From positions 436,001 through 500,000 of the forward strand of contig JAQFVV010006336.1 in NCBI GenBank assembly GCA_028023455.1: a stretch of DNA of 64,000 nucleotides. The letters are read 5' to 3'. This DNA comes from Epiperipatus broadwayi (lineage: Eukaryota; Onychophora; Udeonychophora; Euonychophora; Peripatidae). Both the position numbers and the translations under genes were made by a program. Shown here one piece after another: positions 24,392-35,890 of this stretch (its first letter is position 1; every line of letters begins with the position of its first letter). Below the pieces are notes generated by a model, which was given only the letters and a program-made list of their open reading frames with translations, ran no database searches and was not told the DNA's origin.

Positions 24392-24504
24392 GTCAAGCGT
24401 TGTTAGCTGAGAGGTCAGCGCAGCGGCCTTGCAAGCAAGCAGTTGGTTGCAGACGGTTGTTGCGGGTTCGCATCCCGGCCGATGCTATACCATATGAAAA
24501 AAAA
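24392..24504 (+). mobile_element. tRNA-derived SINE, long-arm type (type a)
   Basis: It begins GTCAAGC and contains an A box (TTAGCTGAGAGGTCAGC) and a near-consensus B box (GGTTCGCATCC). A long extra segment lies between anticodon arm and T-arm, and it ends CCATATG followed by A9. There is no tRNA-unrelated body, so the element is essentially a tRNA plus a poly-A tail. It is flanked by ATTTGGCAACTT and AATTGGTAACTT, a 12-bp target-site duplication with two differences. The intact boxes imply transcription by RNA polymerase III at the time of insertion, with a LINE presumably supplying the reverse transcriptase. A second copy of this type forms half of the dimer at 60809-61035. Confidence 0.8.
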
Positions 24505-24807
24505 ATTGGTAACTTCTAACATCAAGTCAAAAATACATAGGTTCTTTAAAATGATATAATTATCAAACTTTCATTATTTTAGTATGAGTTATATAAAATT
24601 TAAGTAATGTTTTATTTTTTAATTTAACCTTAAACATGCATATATATAAAGATGCCTCACAATAAATAAAGTAATACTCATTTCATAATAAAATTAAGAC
24701 AAAAACATACAGTTCAGAAAATACTATAATAATCCAATGATTCTACTTGACTATAAAATATCAACAATATATATATATATATAAATTCTAATATTCTCAC
24801 AGATAAA
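24505..24807. other. AT-rich non-coding stretch
   Basis: It contains a (TA)n tract at about 24766-24783 and nothing else recognisable. Confidence 0.5.
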
Positions 24808-25344
24808 TGAATTCATAGCATTATTTTCAGGAGCTTTCATGTAATAAAAATATAATAACTAAATAGCTGACATTTTAGTGCAATAACAAGTACTTTCCTC
24901 AGAGCTTCTTTCTCAAATCATAAGAATGTACGTGGTGAGATTTAAAATCATTATTTTATTTTATTTTATTGTTATTTTCTCCTCAATCTGAAGTGTTTAA
25001 AAATATTTTATCCTTCAATAACTTTTTCAAAAATTATTAATTTTCTTTAATTAACACTTAGTGTGAATTAAAGAAAATTTAGTGAGAATTAAAGAAAATT
25101 AACAATATTTGGAAAAAGTTATTGGAGGATAAAATATTTTTTAAAACTCCTCAACCAATAGAATTTTAAAATGAGGAGAAAGTAACAAAAGAAAAAAATA
25201 ACAATTTTAAATCTCACCACAAATATTCTTATGATTTGAGAAAGAAACTATGAGGAAAGTATTTGTTATTGTACTAAAATGTTAGCTATTAGTTATTATA
25301 TTTTTATTACATGGAAACTTCCACAAATAATATTATGAATGTAT
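24808..25344. mobile_element. Hairpin element with about 250-bp arms
   Basis: The left arm (24808 to about 25060) and the right arm (about 25085-25344) are reverse complements with scattered differences. Paired blocks include TTCTTTCTCAAATCATAAGA (24908) with its complement near 25226, and CTTTTTCAAA (25023) with its complement near 25114. The centre contains short repeats of AATTAAAGAAAATT. No frame is present. It behaves like a MITE or fold-back, and I cannot define a target-site duplication. Confidence 0.75.
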
Positions 25345-25356
25345 GTATAAATATAT

Positions 25357-25905
25357 TATAATTGAAATAATATTTTTAACGGTTTACAAACAAATACAAA
25401 CAATCCTTAAATCCACAGAAGTACTTTCGGTTACTTTCTAACCTGCCCCAACTGACATTAAATTCAAAAACCAAAAGTGGAAGCAAACGTCATCAATTCA
25501 AATTCCACGAATCTCATATTTTAATGTTAGAAGCTTGTCGATTTATTAAATGCACTTTATTCCTGATTATAAAAATTGCCTCTTTAATTTTTCTTTTACT
25601 AAAATTGCTTCTTTAATTTTTCTTTTACTATGGTTTCTCTCTTCATGAAGAGAGAAACCATAGTAAAAGAAAAATTAAAGAGGCAATTTTTATAAACAGG
25701 AATAAAGCACATTTAATAAATCGACAAGCTTCTAACATTAAAATATGAGATTCGTGGAATTTGAATTGATGACGTTTGCTTCCACTTTTGGTTTTTGAAT
25801 TTAATGTTGGTTGGGGCAGGTTAAAAAGTAACCGAAAGTACTTCTGTGAATTTAAGGATTGTTTGTAATTGTTTGTAAACCGTTAAAAATATTATTTCAA
25901 TTATA
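25357..25905. mobile_element. Near-perfect 549-bp palindrome
   Basis: It starts TATAATTGAAATAATATTTT and ends with the exact complement of that sequence at 25886-25905. The centre is CTCTCTTCATGAAGAGAG near 25640. The arms match almost base for base. The main difference is a 28-29-bp tandem duplication (GCCTCTTTAATTTTTCTTTT and flanks) present only in the left arm, at about 25574-25630. Near identity indicates recent insertion or arm homogenisation. It has no coding capacity. It begins about 12 bp after the preceding hairpin ends. Confidence 0.9.
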
Positions 25906-28900
25906 ATTACAATATTGTTTTTAATTAACGGATATTTTATTTATTTTATATATATATATATAAATTTGATATACAATATTGTACTTGCAGGAACTTTAAT
26001 TTAGTAGTAAAATATTTTAGGTCTTGTTGAGCTTAAATTTATTATCTTGGATATCAAATAGTTCTTGTTATTTATACATTATATTAAAAAAAACACAGAG
26101 TTACACTTTTCTTAGGAGACTTTTAATTTTACACTGCATAATTTAAATACTTATTTTAATTTTCTTTATATCTTACAAGTTTGTAAAAAAGTACAATGAA
26201 AAAAAGAAAAAGAAAATAAATTGCTATTCAAAGAAAAATGACAAAAACAATACAAGCAACAATGATAAATGTAAAATTGAAAAGAAATAAAAAACTAGAT
26301 TTTTATTAAAGGTTCTAAAAAAAGAAAAGAATAATTTATTTAATGTATGTTTTAAAAAAATTAGAATTTAAAATTTAAATATTTAGCAAAAAGAACAACA
26401 ACAAAAATCTAAAATAGTTCACAGTACAATGATTATACTTCCTAAATTGTTTTAGTATTTTAAATAATAAGTTAAAATTTTTAATATTTATATAGTAAGT
26501 AGTTAAACAATACATTGACAATAATATTCCATCTAAAATGTGACTTGAATATATCATCTGAAAGTGTTAAAACCACATTAGTGTAATTCCCTTTACTATT
26601 GACTTGTTTAAATTTTTTCTTGTTAATATTATATAACAATCATTTATTTTCCTACTGCAATTACGATTTTTATTTAATCATTTATAAAATACACATACAT
26701 TTTAAAAAACCACCATGATCTTAACCTAGAGAATGAGTTTAGGACTGATATTTTTTAAGTCATATACACAGATTTATAATTTTGTAGATTGAAAATCCAT
26801 TTCCAATTCAATTAACTATCATCAATGGCCAATAAATAGATGTCTAGATACTATTAACTAAAAATAAAAGTTACATGTTAATCTAGATTAGTCAGATAAA
26901 TGTTAATGCACTGACTGTAAATAAATGTTATATGGCTAGGAGCCCCTGGGAAGTGTATAAGTTTATAAATAGCTAAGTTTCTTTACTTAGCTTTAAATTT
27001 TTTTATTAATTAATAAATATTTATGAGAAGAAAAGTGTTTTAAATTTAATTTGTAAAATTATTAAAAAAATAACAATGTAAGATTCATTAAACATTTTTA
27101 TGATATATAGTATTGTGTATGACAGTTTTTATATTATTAAGTTTTCCAAATATATTGAATTAATAATTCTAGAACATCATGTCTAAAAGTACTCATGTAA
27201 TAAGCAGAATTCTGCTACTTAAATTGAGCACCAATATGGTATCCACAATTTGTAAATAATATTAGCATATATTCTAGTTTAGTAAAAAAATGTAGTATAC
27301 ATATCTTTGTTTTATTACTTAAATGAAGCTTTTAGTACATAATGTAAAAATGTTTTTCTGCTTCAAATTAGCTTCATAATTTATATTTTCCAAATTAGGA
27401 AATGGTAAGAATTCATAAAAGTCAAAATATTTCTTGAATTCATTTGCTTTTAAACATCTTCATATTTATTTTAGAGTATATGTCTAGAGTTTATAGCTCA
27501 GAGTACATACCTAGAAGTTGATGGAGAAGTGCTTATAAAATAGAACATGGATAATAGTATCGAATTCAGTACTGATGGTGGAGAATCATACATCCATAAT
27601 TGAATACCATTATTTTTTTGCCTTTTACATAAATGTTAAAACATAAAAAATTTAATATATTTACTAAAAGCCTTTCTGTGAATATTATATAGTGAAAAAT
27701 GAGAATTTTTTTTCACTTTTTCTTACTGATTGCATCGGACTTACTTGTGAAAATAATCTCACGCAAAAAATAATCATATGGACAGTGGCTTACAATATCA
27801 AATTAATATTTGAGCATTAAAAAACCACAAACCTGTTTTTGACCAAGTGCAGAATTTTGTCCCACAATTGAATAGGATTACTTAAAACTTCTGTTTAACA
27901 AATGTATACTAATAAATAGGTCTTATCTAATTTTAACTTATTTTTGCTAATTTATCAGTTTCAACAAGCCTTTCTGAATGTTTTGCAATGTATCTAGAAT
28001 CAGGCTTCCAAGCAACAATTATCAAAATAAAGTTGAATATAATAAATCTATTATTAGAAGTAAAACTTTTATGAAAAAATAAATAAAAAATTATACTTTA
28101 TAAAAAAATTATCATCTTAAAGTGCCTCAAATGTTTTAAAACAATTATATAAGATATAATTAGCTCAAAAATGAAGATTCTGTTGGATAAAATGTGAAGA
28201 TTCAAAACATACCTACCATAAAATGAACATCAAAGATGCAAAAATAAGAATTAGGTACTGTACATGTTTTCAATAAAAATAATGTTAAAACTGGTATTAA
28301 ATGCTCTGAATTTAAATAAAATAAAACAGAAACAGAAAAACCATGGAGTTAAACATAAAAATATGAGACAATTTTTTTTATCAATCTTGCTATACTAATT
28401 TGATTACTGTTATTAATAAGAAAATATGAGTAATTAGATACAAAGTGAAAAAAACAGTTTTGCTTTTATTGAAAAGACTTAATTAAAGTTATCCAATTAT
28501 ATGTAAAGGAATTAAAAGTGAAAGCAGCAGTAACAAAAGCACATGAACAGTATTTGATTTGCAAGATATTTTCATAAGTGTATGTAGACATAGATGATTG
28601 TTCACACATTTTCAGAGAAAAAAATATGTTTTTAAATGCATTGCCATGCACCCAGTACTTTAACAGACATCCTAATAACTAATTAGAAGAAAATAATGAT
28701 ATTAAAAAAAAAAAAAATTTATTTGCAATTTTGTTACTTAATGAGTGAATGATTATTTTAAAGAAAGATAGCCACCTGTACATTAAAAATAATTTTTATG
28801 CTGTACTGTTACTAACTACATCCTACTTATTTATACAATTAGTTTCTTGCATATGAAATTAGATTTTTTAAACAAATTTTGATCAATTTATAACATTCTG

Positions 28901-29265
28901 GTTTAAAAAAATTATTGTTGGCCTATCAATTTTTTTTTGTTAATGAGAAAATCTAAAATTATCTTCACCATGATGAAAATTTGAGAAAAGGAAAAATATT
29001 TTGTAATATATCTTAACAAACATTTTATATCCCTTCTATTTTTTATAATAGATCTAAGTGGGCATTCTATAATGGGGATGATATTTTACAACTTTGGACA
29101 AATTTTGAGATTATGTGATTAAAATTTTTTTTTTGCCATTCGTATTGCTGAGATATAAGTGACTCTTTAAGAATAAAAATTATTTTTTACACTTCAACAC
29201 TAGTTTAAAAAAATGTATTTATTTATTAATAACTTTTATTAGAATACTGAAGTTAAGTTTAACTC
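25906..29265. other. AT-rich non-coding stretch
   Basis: A (TA)n run lies at about 25949-25961. The minus-strand frames of 60-61 codons at 26375-26557 and 28466-28651 have no recognisable domain and match the local composition. Nothing else is seen in this 3.3-kb stretch. Confidence 0.6.
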
Positions 29266-29269
29266 TAAG

Positions 29270-30335
29270 ATTATTAAATTTATATTGCAATACATTAAAG
29301 ATCAGTCTTTTCAAGCTATTGTGCATGCGCTTTTTGCGAGTGTTAATAATAAATGAATACTTTAATTCCCAACACAAGATATAGTATTTATGAAAGAATA
29401 AAATGAATCCACTTATTCTTTCCAACCCAAATGCTTATATATGGGAAAATCTTAAATACTGGAAATGAAAGCATGAGGATAGACCACTCACTTTAAATTA
29501 CTGTTTACGATGTCTGAATGAATGATATCGACCAAATTATCTAGAATTTACTGAACATCACTCTCAAATGAAACTTAAACGTATGTAAATAAGCATTTAT
29601 TTTTATAGCGCTATGTTTTATAAATTGTAATACATTAAAGATCAGCCTTTTCAAGATATTGTGCATGCGCTTTTTGCGAGTGTTAATAATAAATGAATAC
29701 TTTCATTCCCAACACAAGATATAGTATTTATGAAAGAATAAAATGAATCCACTTATTCTTTCCAACCTGAATGCTTATATATGGGCAAAACTTAAGTACT
29801 GGAAATGAAAGCATGAGAAAGTGGATTCATTTTATTCTTTCATAAATACTATATGTTGTGTTGGGAATGAAAGTATTCATTTATTATTAACACTCACAAA
29901 AAGTGCATGCACAATAGCTTGAAAAGGCTGATCTTTAATGTATTACAATTTATAAAACATAGCACTATAAAAATAAATGCTTATTTGCATATGTTTAAGT
30001 TTCATTTGAGAGTGACATTTAATAAATTCTAGATAATTTGGTTGACGTCATTCATTCAGACATCATAAACAATAATTTAAAGTGAGTGGTCTATCCTCAC
30101 GCTTTCATTTCCAGTACTTAAGATTTGCCCATATATAAGCATTTGGGTTGGAAAGAATAAGTGGATTCATTTTATTTTTCATAAATACTATATCTTGTGT
30201 TGGAAATGAAAGTATTCATTTATTATTAACACTTGCAAAAAGCGCATGCACAATAGCTTGAAAAGGCTGATCTTTAATGTATTACAATTTATAAAACATA
30301 GGCTATAAAAATAAATGCTTATTTAAATTTATATA
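29270..30335. repeat. Four-unit palindromic repeat nest
   Basis: A unit of about 200 bp occurs twice in direct orientation (about 29284-29480 and 29628-29815) and twice inverted (about 29815-29950 and 30105-30300). It contains TACATTAAAGATCAGCCTTT, GCATGCGCTTTTTGCGAG and AATGAATCCACTTATTCTTT. The inner spacers (about 29480-29600 and 29985-30105) are also reverse complements. The whole is thus one palindrome with a centre near 29815, each arm holding a direct duplication. Copies differ by only a few bases. It has no coding capacity. It probably arose by duplication of a hairpin element. Confidence 0.8.
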
Positions 30336-30339
30336 GTGA

Positions 30340-32430
30340 AAAAGATTTAGTTTTAAGTAAAAACATTTTGGAAAATATTGCCTATTTAAATTGGATGAAA
30401 TTTTAAAAATCATGGGAAATATATATATATATACCCATTTAATGCCATACAACTGGTATATATGAGTGTATGTGCCTATAGGACAAATAAGATAAATATT
30501 TAAACATTTATTTATGACAAGATGTATGTGTATAAATATTATTTACATTTCTATGGGAATAATCATTGTTAATTTAAATTCTTTGAGACTTCAGAAATAT
30601 CTGAAGCTCTTGTTCAGAGCGAAATACAAATAATGTTGAGTCGTTGGAAAGCTTTCAAGATGCATTTAATTGCGAGACATACTAAATTAAAAATTAAGTT
30701 TTATTTTGCACACACTGATTAATTGATTAAAACAATTATTTAATTAATGCCCACATTTATGTCTATTAGTTAAAATTATATAAGTTAAAATATTTAGTAA
30801 TATTTAAAAAAAATGGCTTAGTTTTCCTTGCTTAATATTAACACATGTATGAAAATATATATAGCATTTCAAAATGTGTGTTTATACATTAAGTCTTATT
30901 CGTTATTGTACTAATGCATTATTAATATGAATGTGATACAACCCTATATTTGTTTATTTATTCAAAACAATATAATATTGTGCTGATGGAATGATAGAAG
31001 AAAACTGTAAAACGTTCTTTAAATAGATCATTCAAGAGAAGAACGTTTTCAAACAACTTCTTGTAGAAATACAATAAAACAGACTACATTACTCACCAGA
31101 GTTTCTAATTTTCAGATGAATTAAGATTACAGAGTTTTTTTATCCTTGGTTTACTTTCTAACTGAAAATGACTAAACAATCCATTTGTTAGCTTGTATGA
31201 TACGGTTGTTCCATCTGAAGAGAAAATTTAAAGTTAGATTATGAACTGAAAAGTAAAATTTACCTGGCTGACATTTGAGCTCTGAACATAAACTAAAGTG
31301 GATATGTCACCATTGCTATATATAATTCCATTCATGATAAATGGTAGTTATTACTATTCATTTATTTTATATTTACAATTCCATATATTATTAAATGATA
31401 GATATGTTAATAGTTTAAAATATAAAGCTAAGTTTTTAAATATGATTTAGTTTTCTTTGTTAATAATTAATTTTTCACTTAATATATATATATATATTTT
31501 AAAATTTCAATGTTTGAATATTTTTTTATTCATTTGGCTGGAATAAGTGTAAAAAAAAAATGTGTAAATTCCTTAAATTTGTGAAGTGCAATTCAAGAGA
31601 CACATGTATATGTTTTGATTAAGAGCAAAATATTGATATGCATTAATTTAAATATTAAATTTTATTTTATATAAGGTAAATATGTGTAACCACTTGATTA
31701 TTTGATATAATTTTGGGCAAGTATTATTAATGATAAGAGAATGTAACTTATGTTATAAATAAATAACCAATCAACTTAATGGATTTATAGCACATTATAT
31801 TATTACCATATAATCTGTAAGGTCATAAGCCCTATCTAATGTAAAAAAAAAAAATCAATTCTCTTTTATTACATATATATATATATTTCTGATATGAACT
31901 TATCTTTATCAGATGAATTAAATATTTGAGTATCTAATTTCTATACCAGAATGATAATAGATAAAGTCAAATAATTTTTCTAGTGTAAAAACCAGATTTT
32001 TAAACCTTTAATTCACTTGATGATTATTTTATATCTGAAATTTATGTATTATAATGATCCAAAAGAAAGTGAAGATCGAATCTAACCACAATCTGCATTA
32101 CAAGGGCGCCATCTAGGCATTTGAGCCTAGAAAAATTTATAAAGTAGGCAGATACGTGCTGTTAAGATTCCACTTTATTTAAATATTCAGATCGTTAGCC
32201 CAAGTCACTAGCTCATGGAGACATAGAGATAATAATAAATAACTTGATTAATTTGTATCTTATATATATATAAAATCCACTGCCAGAAATTAACACATAA
32301 AAATATTTATTTACGCACATATAAAATTTTGAATCATTTTAAATTTTGAGGAATAAATTTAACATTTTTAGATTTTTATATTAACTTTTACTTTTACATT
32401 TAAATAGATTGCAATGAGTTTAATATTTTA
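30340..32430. other. AT-rich non-coding stretch
   Basis: There are short (TA)n tracts near 30420, 31484 and 31875 and no protein-like frame. A small balanced-composition patch at about 32090-32230 (with GGGCGCCATCTAGG) is not assigned. Confidence 0.5.
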
Positions 32431-32439
32431 TTTAGAGGG

Positions 32440-33240
32440 TCGAGTATGAATAGACTATATAGATTGTATTTGAAAAGAAAATGTTCTATCCCTTATTTAA
32501 CCTTAGGTCAAAAGTTCACAGCCAAACCAACGTCAATCCATCGGATATATCAATGTATTCAATGCAGCATGAATACAACAACACAAAATACTATACTGTC
32601 AGGAATGTTCATCTGAACAGTAAGTAGAGTTAGAGAAGACATTGTCTCTCAACCAACAGGAATGCTACATCTGTTGGCGAGTAGAACAATAAACAAAAAA
32701 CTCCATAGGAATGGACTGTGGTCCTTTTTGCTGACTTACAATCCCATCCATAGGCAAACAGAAAGTGTGTGGCATATATATGCAATCCTGCCTGTAGCGG
32801 ATCTCCTGCTACATTTACTAATTACATCAATACATCTAATCCATTGACCCAATTTAACTGAGAAACAAATAACCTAAGATTACCCTCCCTTAAACTATAT
32901 ATCTAACTTTACAAATCTATACAGCCATTCATGCCTGACTTAAATTTAACCTTTAGATACGTTCACACAGATGAATTTTATACAATTTGTTTTATAATGT
33001 TGAGTATAGATCGGCTGCACAGATTCCATGGTTAAAAACATTTCAAAATAAACACACACGATCAAATTCATCGATAACATCAATTGCATAGGGAATACAA
33101 AAAAACCCAATAGCATTCATCATAAGATGCCACAGTGACATTGATGACTTATATATTCCAATCGACTATGAAACAGCAACATAATTAACCGCTAATGAAT
33201 CTATGCAATGTCTATACCCAACTTAAATTTCCTCATTTAA
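32440..33240. other. Less AT-rich unassigned block
   Basis: Base composition is clearly more balanced than in the flanks. A 61-codon plus-strand frame at 32662-32847 is present, but I recognise no domain in it, and the minus strand gives no long frame. Possible explanations are regulatory sequence of a neighbouring gene, an intron segment under constraint, or an old insertion. Confidence 0.35.
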
Positions 33241-33469
33241 AATTTAAACAATAAATATTTATACAAATAAAATAATAAATGGAAATGATTTTTATCACAC
33301 GCAAAATATATAAAATTAAACATTATTAATTGATTTGAAACTTACAAAAATCAGATAAGAGTCCATTTTAACATTTAAATGGCTTGTTTATTAAATTTTT
33401 CAAACCCTGATGAAAGTTCTTAATTATTCTTTTTTTATGATTTTAAAAATTGTTTAGTTCATATAGCTT

Positions 33470-33766
33470 ACAGTAGAAGAGCACAGGTTCCTGCTGGCAA
33501 TTCCCACAAAGACTTTCATGGAAGAGCCGTCTGATATTCTGGAGGTAGCCTTAGCTGGTTCATTCTGGTATCACAGTCTTCTCATTTTTAAAATAAGTGA
33601 GAGAGAACAATATGTGCATCCCATCGCCCTTCTCACAAAATCAAGCTGGAAACTATCTGGAACTCAATATTTTTCTTTTTATAGTCCTCCTATGGATTCC
33701 ACGAACAAAAACGTCACTGTTCCATTTTTTTGTTATGGTCCAGGCCTTTATTTACTTCCATTGGTC
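33470..33766 (-). promoter_or_regulatory. Candidate minus-strand promoter and first exon
   Basis: Reading the minus strand, a CCAAT box (ACCAATGG, 33765-33758) is followed by a CRE half-site (GTGACGT, 33717-33711) and a TATA box (TATAAAAAG, 33683-33675). Transcription would start near 33650. Downstream, an ATG at 33519 opens MKVFVGIASRNLCSST, which runs to a GTAAGC donor-like site at 33471-33466 in phase 0. An upstream ATG near 33568 opens a 15-codon frame ending at the same place. The block is less AT-rich than its surroundings, as expected for a constrained segment. No acceptor exon is identified, so this is a hypothesis. Confidence 0.35.
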
Positions 33767-34220
33767 AAGCTAAAATCTCTTTATTCTCTTATCTATTTTT
33801 CATCTGACTTTTTGATTACACAGCTTTTGGAGAATTAATAAACAATCATTTCCATCTACAAAAATATTTTATCTTTAAATCTTGTACTTTTTTATAAAAA
33901 AGTACGTTCAAATACTTATTTATTTGTTTTTTAAAAAAATATTTTTAAAGTTTTGCATCTGTGCGAATATATACGTTTAACAAACATTTTAATTTTAGCG
34001 TTTAGTTTTTTTAATACATTTATTTTTATTTGCGAACTTAAAAGTTTTTATTTCAATTTAATGTAATGGCATATTTATATATCGTTACAGTATAGAAAAA
34101 CAGATCTGATCTGGATTAATGATTATTACAGATTTTAAGTTAATAAGGATTGGTTGTGAATCCATTAATTGGACTAGATAAATAGATATCTTTGGTTGAA
34201 ATATTTAATTAGTACAAATG

Positions 34221-34267
<47 letters not shown>
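34221..34267. repeat. (CA)n(TA)n microsatellite
   Basis: About ten CA repeats run directly into about a dozen TA repeats. Confidence 0.95.
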
Positions 34268-35060
34268 GAATTACCATATAATATTAAAAATTAACCAATT
34301 ACTCTGTAGGATATATATCTAAGCTTGAACACTTGTCTTCAGCTGCCAAATCATTTGTCAAATTTTCACATTAATTTAGAAACCAGTTTTACATATTATT
34401 ACCCAAGCAAAGACATATTACATAATAAAACATGAAATAAATCACAATGAAATCTTAAATATTAAATCATTCAATATAGAGATATAAAACACCAAATACA
34501 AAATTGAATTAATTCAAATTAATTAACACATTAAGAAAATTTTCATTTATTATAATCAATAAGTGCATAACACTAAATTATGAATAGAAAACAGTACAAC
34601 TTATTTCTAATACTGTACATTTAAAAACTTCCATCTAATCATAAAGCATTTTGCAACAAAAATTTGAGTTATTATATAACACTAAAAATTAACCAATTTC
34701 TTTGCAAGACATAAGTAAAAAATGAATTTCAATACTCATCTTCATTTCTAAAGAGCGCAAGTCAATCATTTATATTGATATTTGAAGTCAGTTTACTTGT
34801 AAATACCAAACCAAAAACATATTAGATGATAAAACATGAAAAAAAAAAGTCTTGAATCATATTAATTTATTATTTATCATATCATACGTCATTAGTTTAG
34901 TATTTATAAGTAAAATGGATTGCTATATTACTATGAATAATTGGTTCAATGGAAGCTGAAACAAGAGTTCCAGTTTAATAGATATATATCATGAAAAGTA
35001 ATTGATTAATTTTTAATGATGCATATTAATTCAAATGTTTGTTGAAAAGAGTAAAATGAT
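34268..35060. repeat. Diverged three-copy repeat, two direct and one inverted
   Basis: AAAAATTAACCAATT with matching downstream sequence occurs at about 34287 and 34684, and inverted (AATTGATTAATTTTTA) at about 34998. The direct copies share order over about 150 bp, including a GACATATTACATAATAAAAC block (34410) that recurs diverged near 34818. The copies are old and differ considerably. Confidence 0.5.
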
Positions 35061-35353
35061 TGATTAGAAGTTTTAAAGTTATTAGAAATAGTTTGCAACT
35101 AATTATAACTTTTATTTTATTACTATGCTTTTATTGATTACAATAAAAGTTGATTTCTGTAAGATATTAAAAAAATGTGACTTAATTTAATTTTGCTTTT
35201 GGTGTGATTTACTGCAATGAATAATCCTTTAAAAGCTGTATTTTGTAAGGATAAAATAATATACCTAATCAAATATTAATGTTTTTGTTAAATTTCATTA
35301 AAAACATAAGTTTAAAAAATAAAAATAATCTTAAAATAAAATATCAACTTCAC

Positions 35354-35524
<171 letters not shown>

Positions 35525-35890
35525 TCAATTCTTTTCCCAGTATTTTTTACTAAATTTAATCCCCATCTCTTTACCCATTCTTGCACATGTCTTCAACATA
35601 ACTTCCATATCTTCCCTACTTTCCGTGCATAAGAATATATCATCCGCAAATAAAAAACTCGATAGTGTATATATATACTCTCTTCCTCCTATTAATGGTA
35701 TCTCTACCCCTCCTCCTAGTCTTTCTATTGGCTTTCTCAAATATAACAAAAACAAAATAGATCGCATAGGGATCCTTGCCTTAGTCCCACCCCATTTTTA
35801 ACCTTAATTGATTCTATATTTACTAATTGATATGTATAATAATTATTTTCATACAATCTCTTAATAAGATCCACTAAAGCTCTATTCAGA
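35525..35890 (-). pseudogene. LINE reverse transcriptase fragment
   Basis: On the minus strand the sequence reads ALVDLIKRLYENN (about 35880-35840), NGVGLRQGSL (near 35790; RQG is the RT motif before the catalytic box), a frame change, then GGGVEIPL and FADDIFLCTES (near 35655-35625). It ends RMGKEMGIKFSK at about 35540. FADD is the catalytic Tyr/Phe-Ala-Asp-Asp box of reverse transcriptases. The residues after it match those of the plus-strand LINE at 53935 nearly one for one, so both belong to one family. The copy is truncated at a (AAT)n tract and lacks endonuclease and C-terminus. The clade is not assigned. Confidence 0.75.

Noticed and set aside
33518-33838. 106-codon plus-strand frame
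   Set aside because: No domain, signal or splice support. It overlaps the more coherent minus-strand promoter and exon signals.
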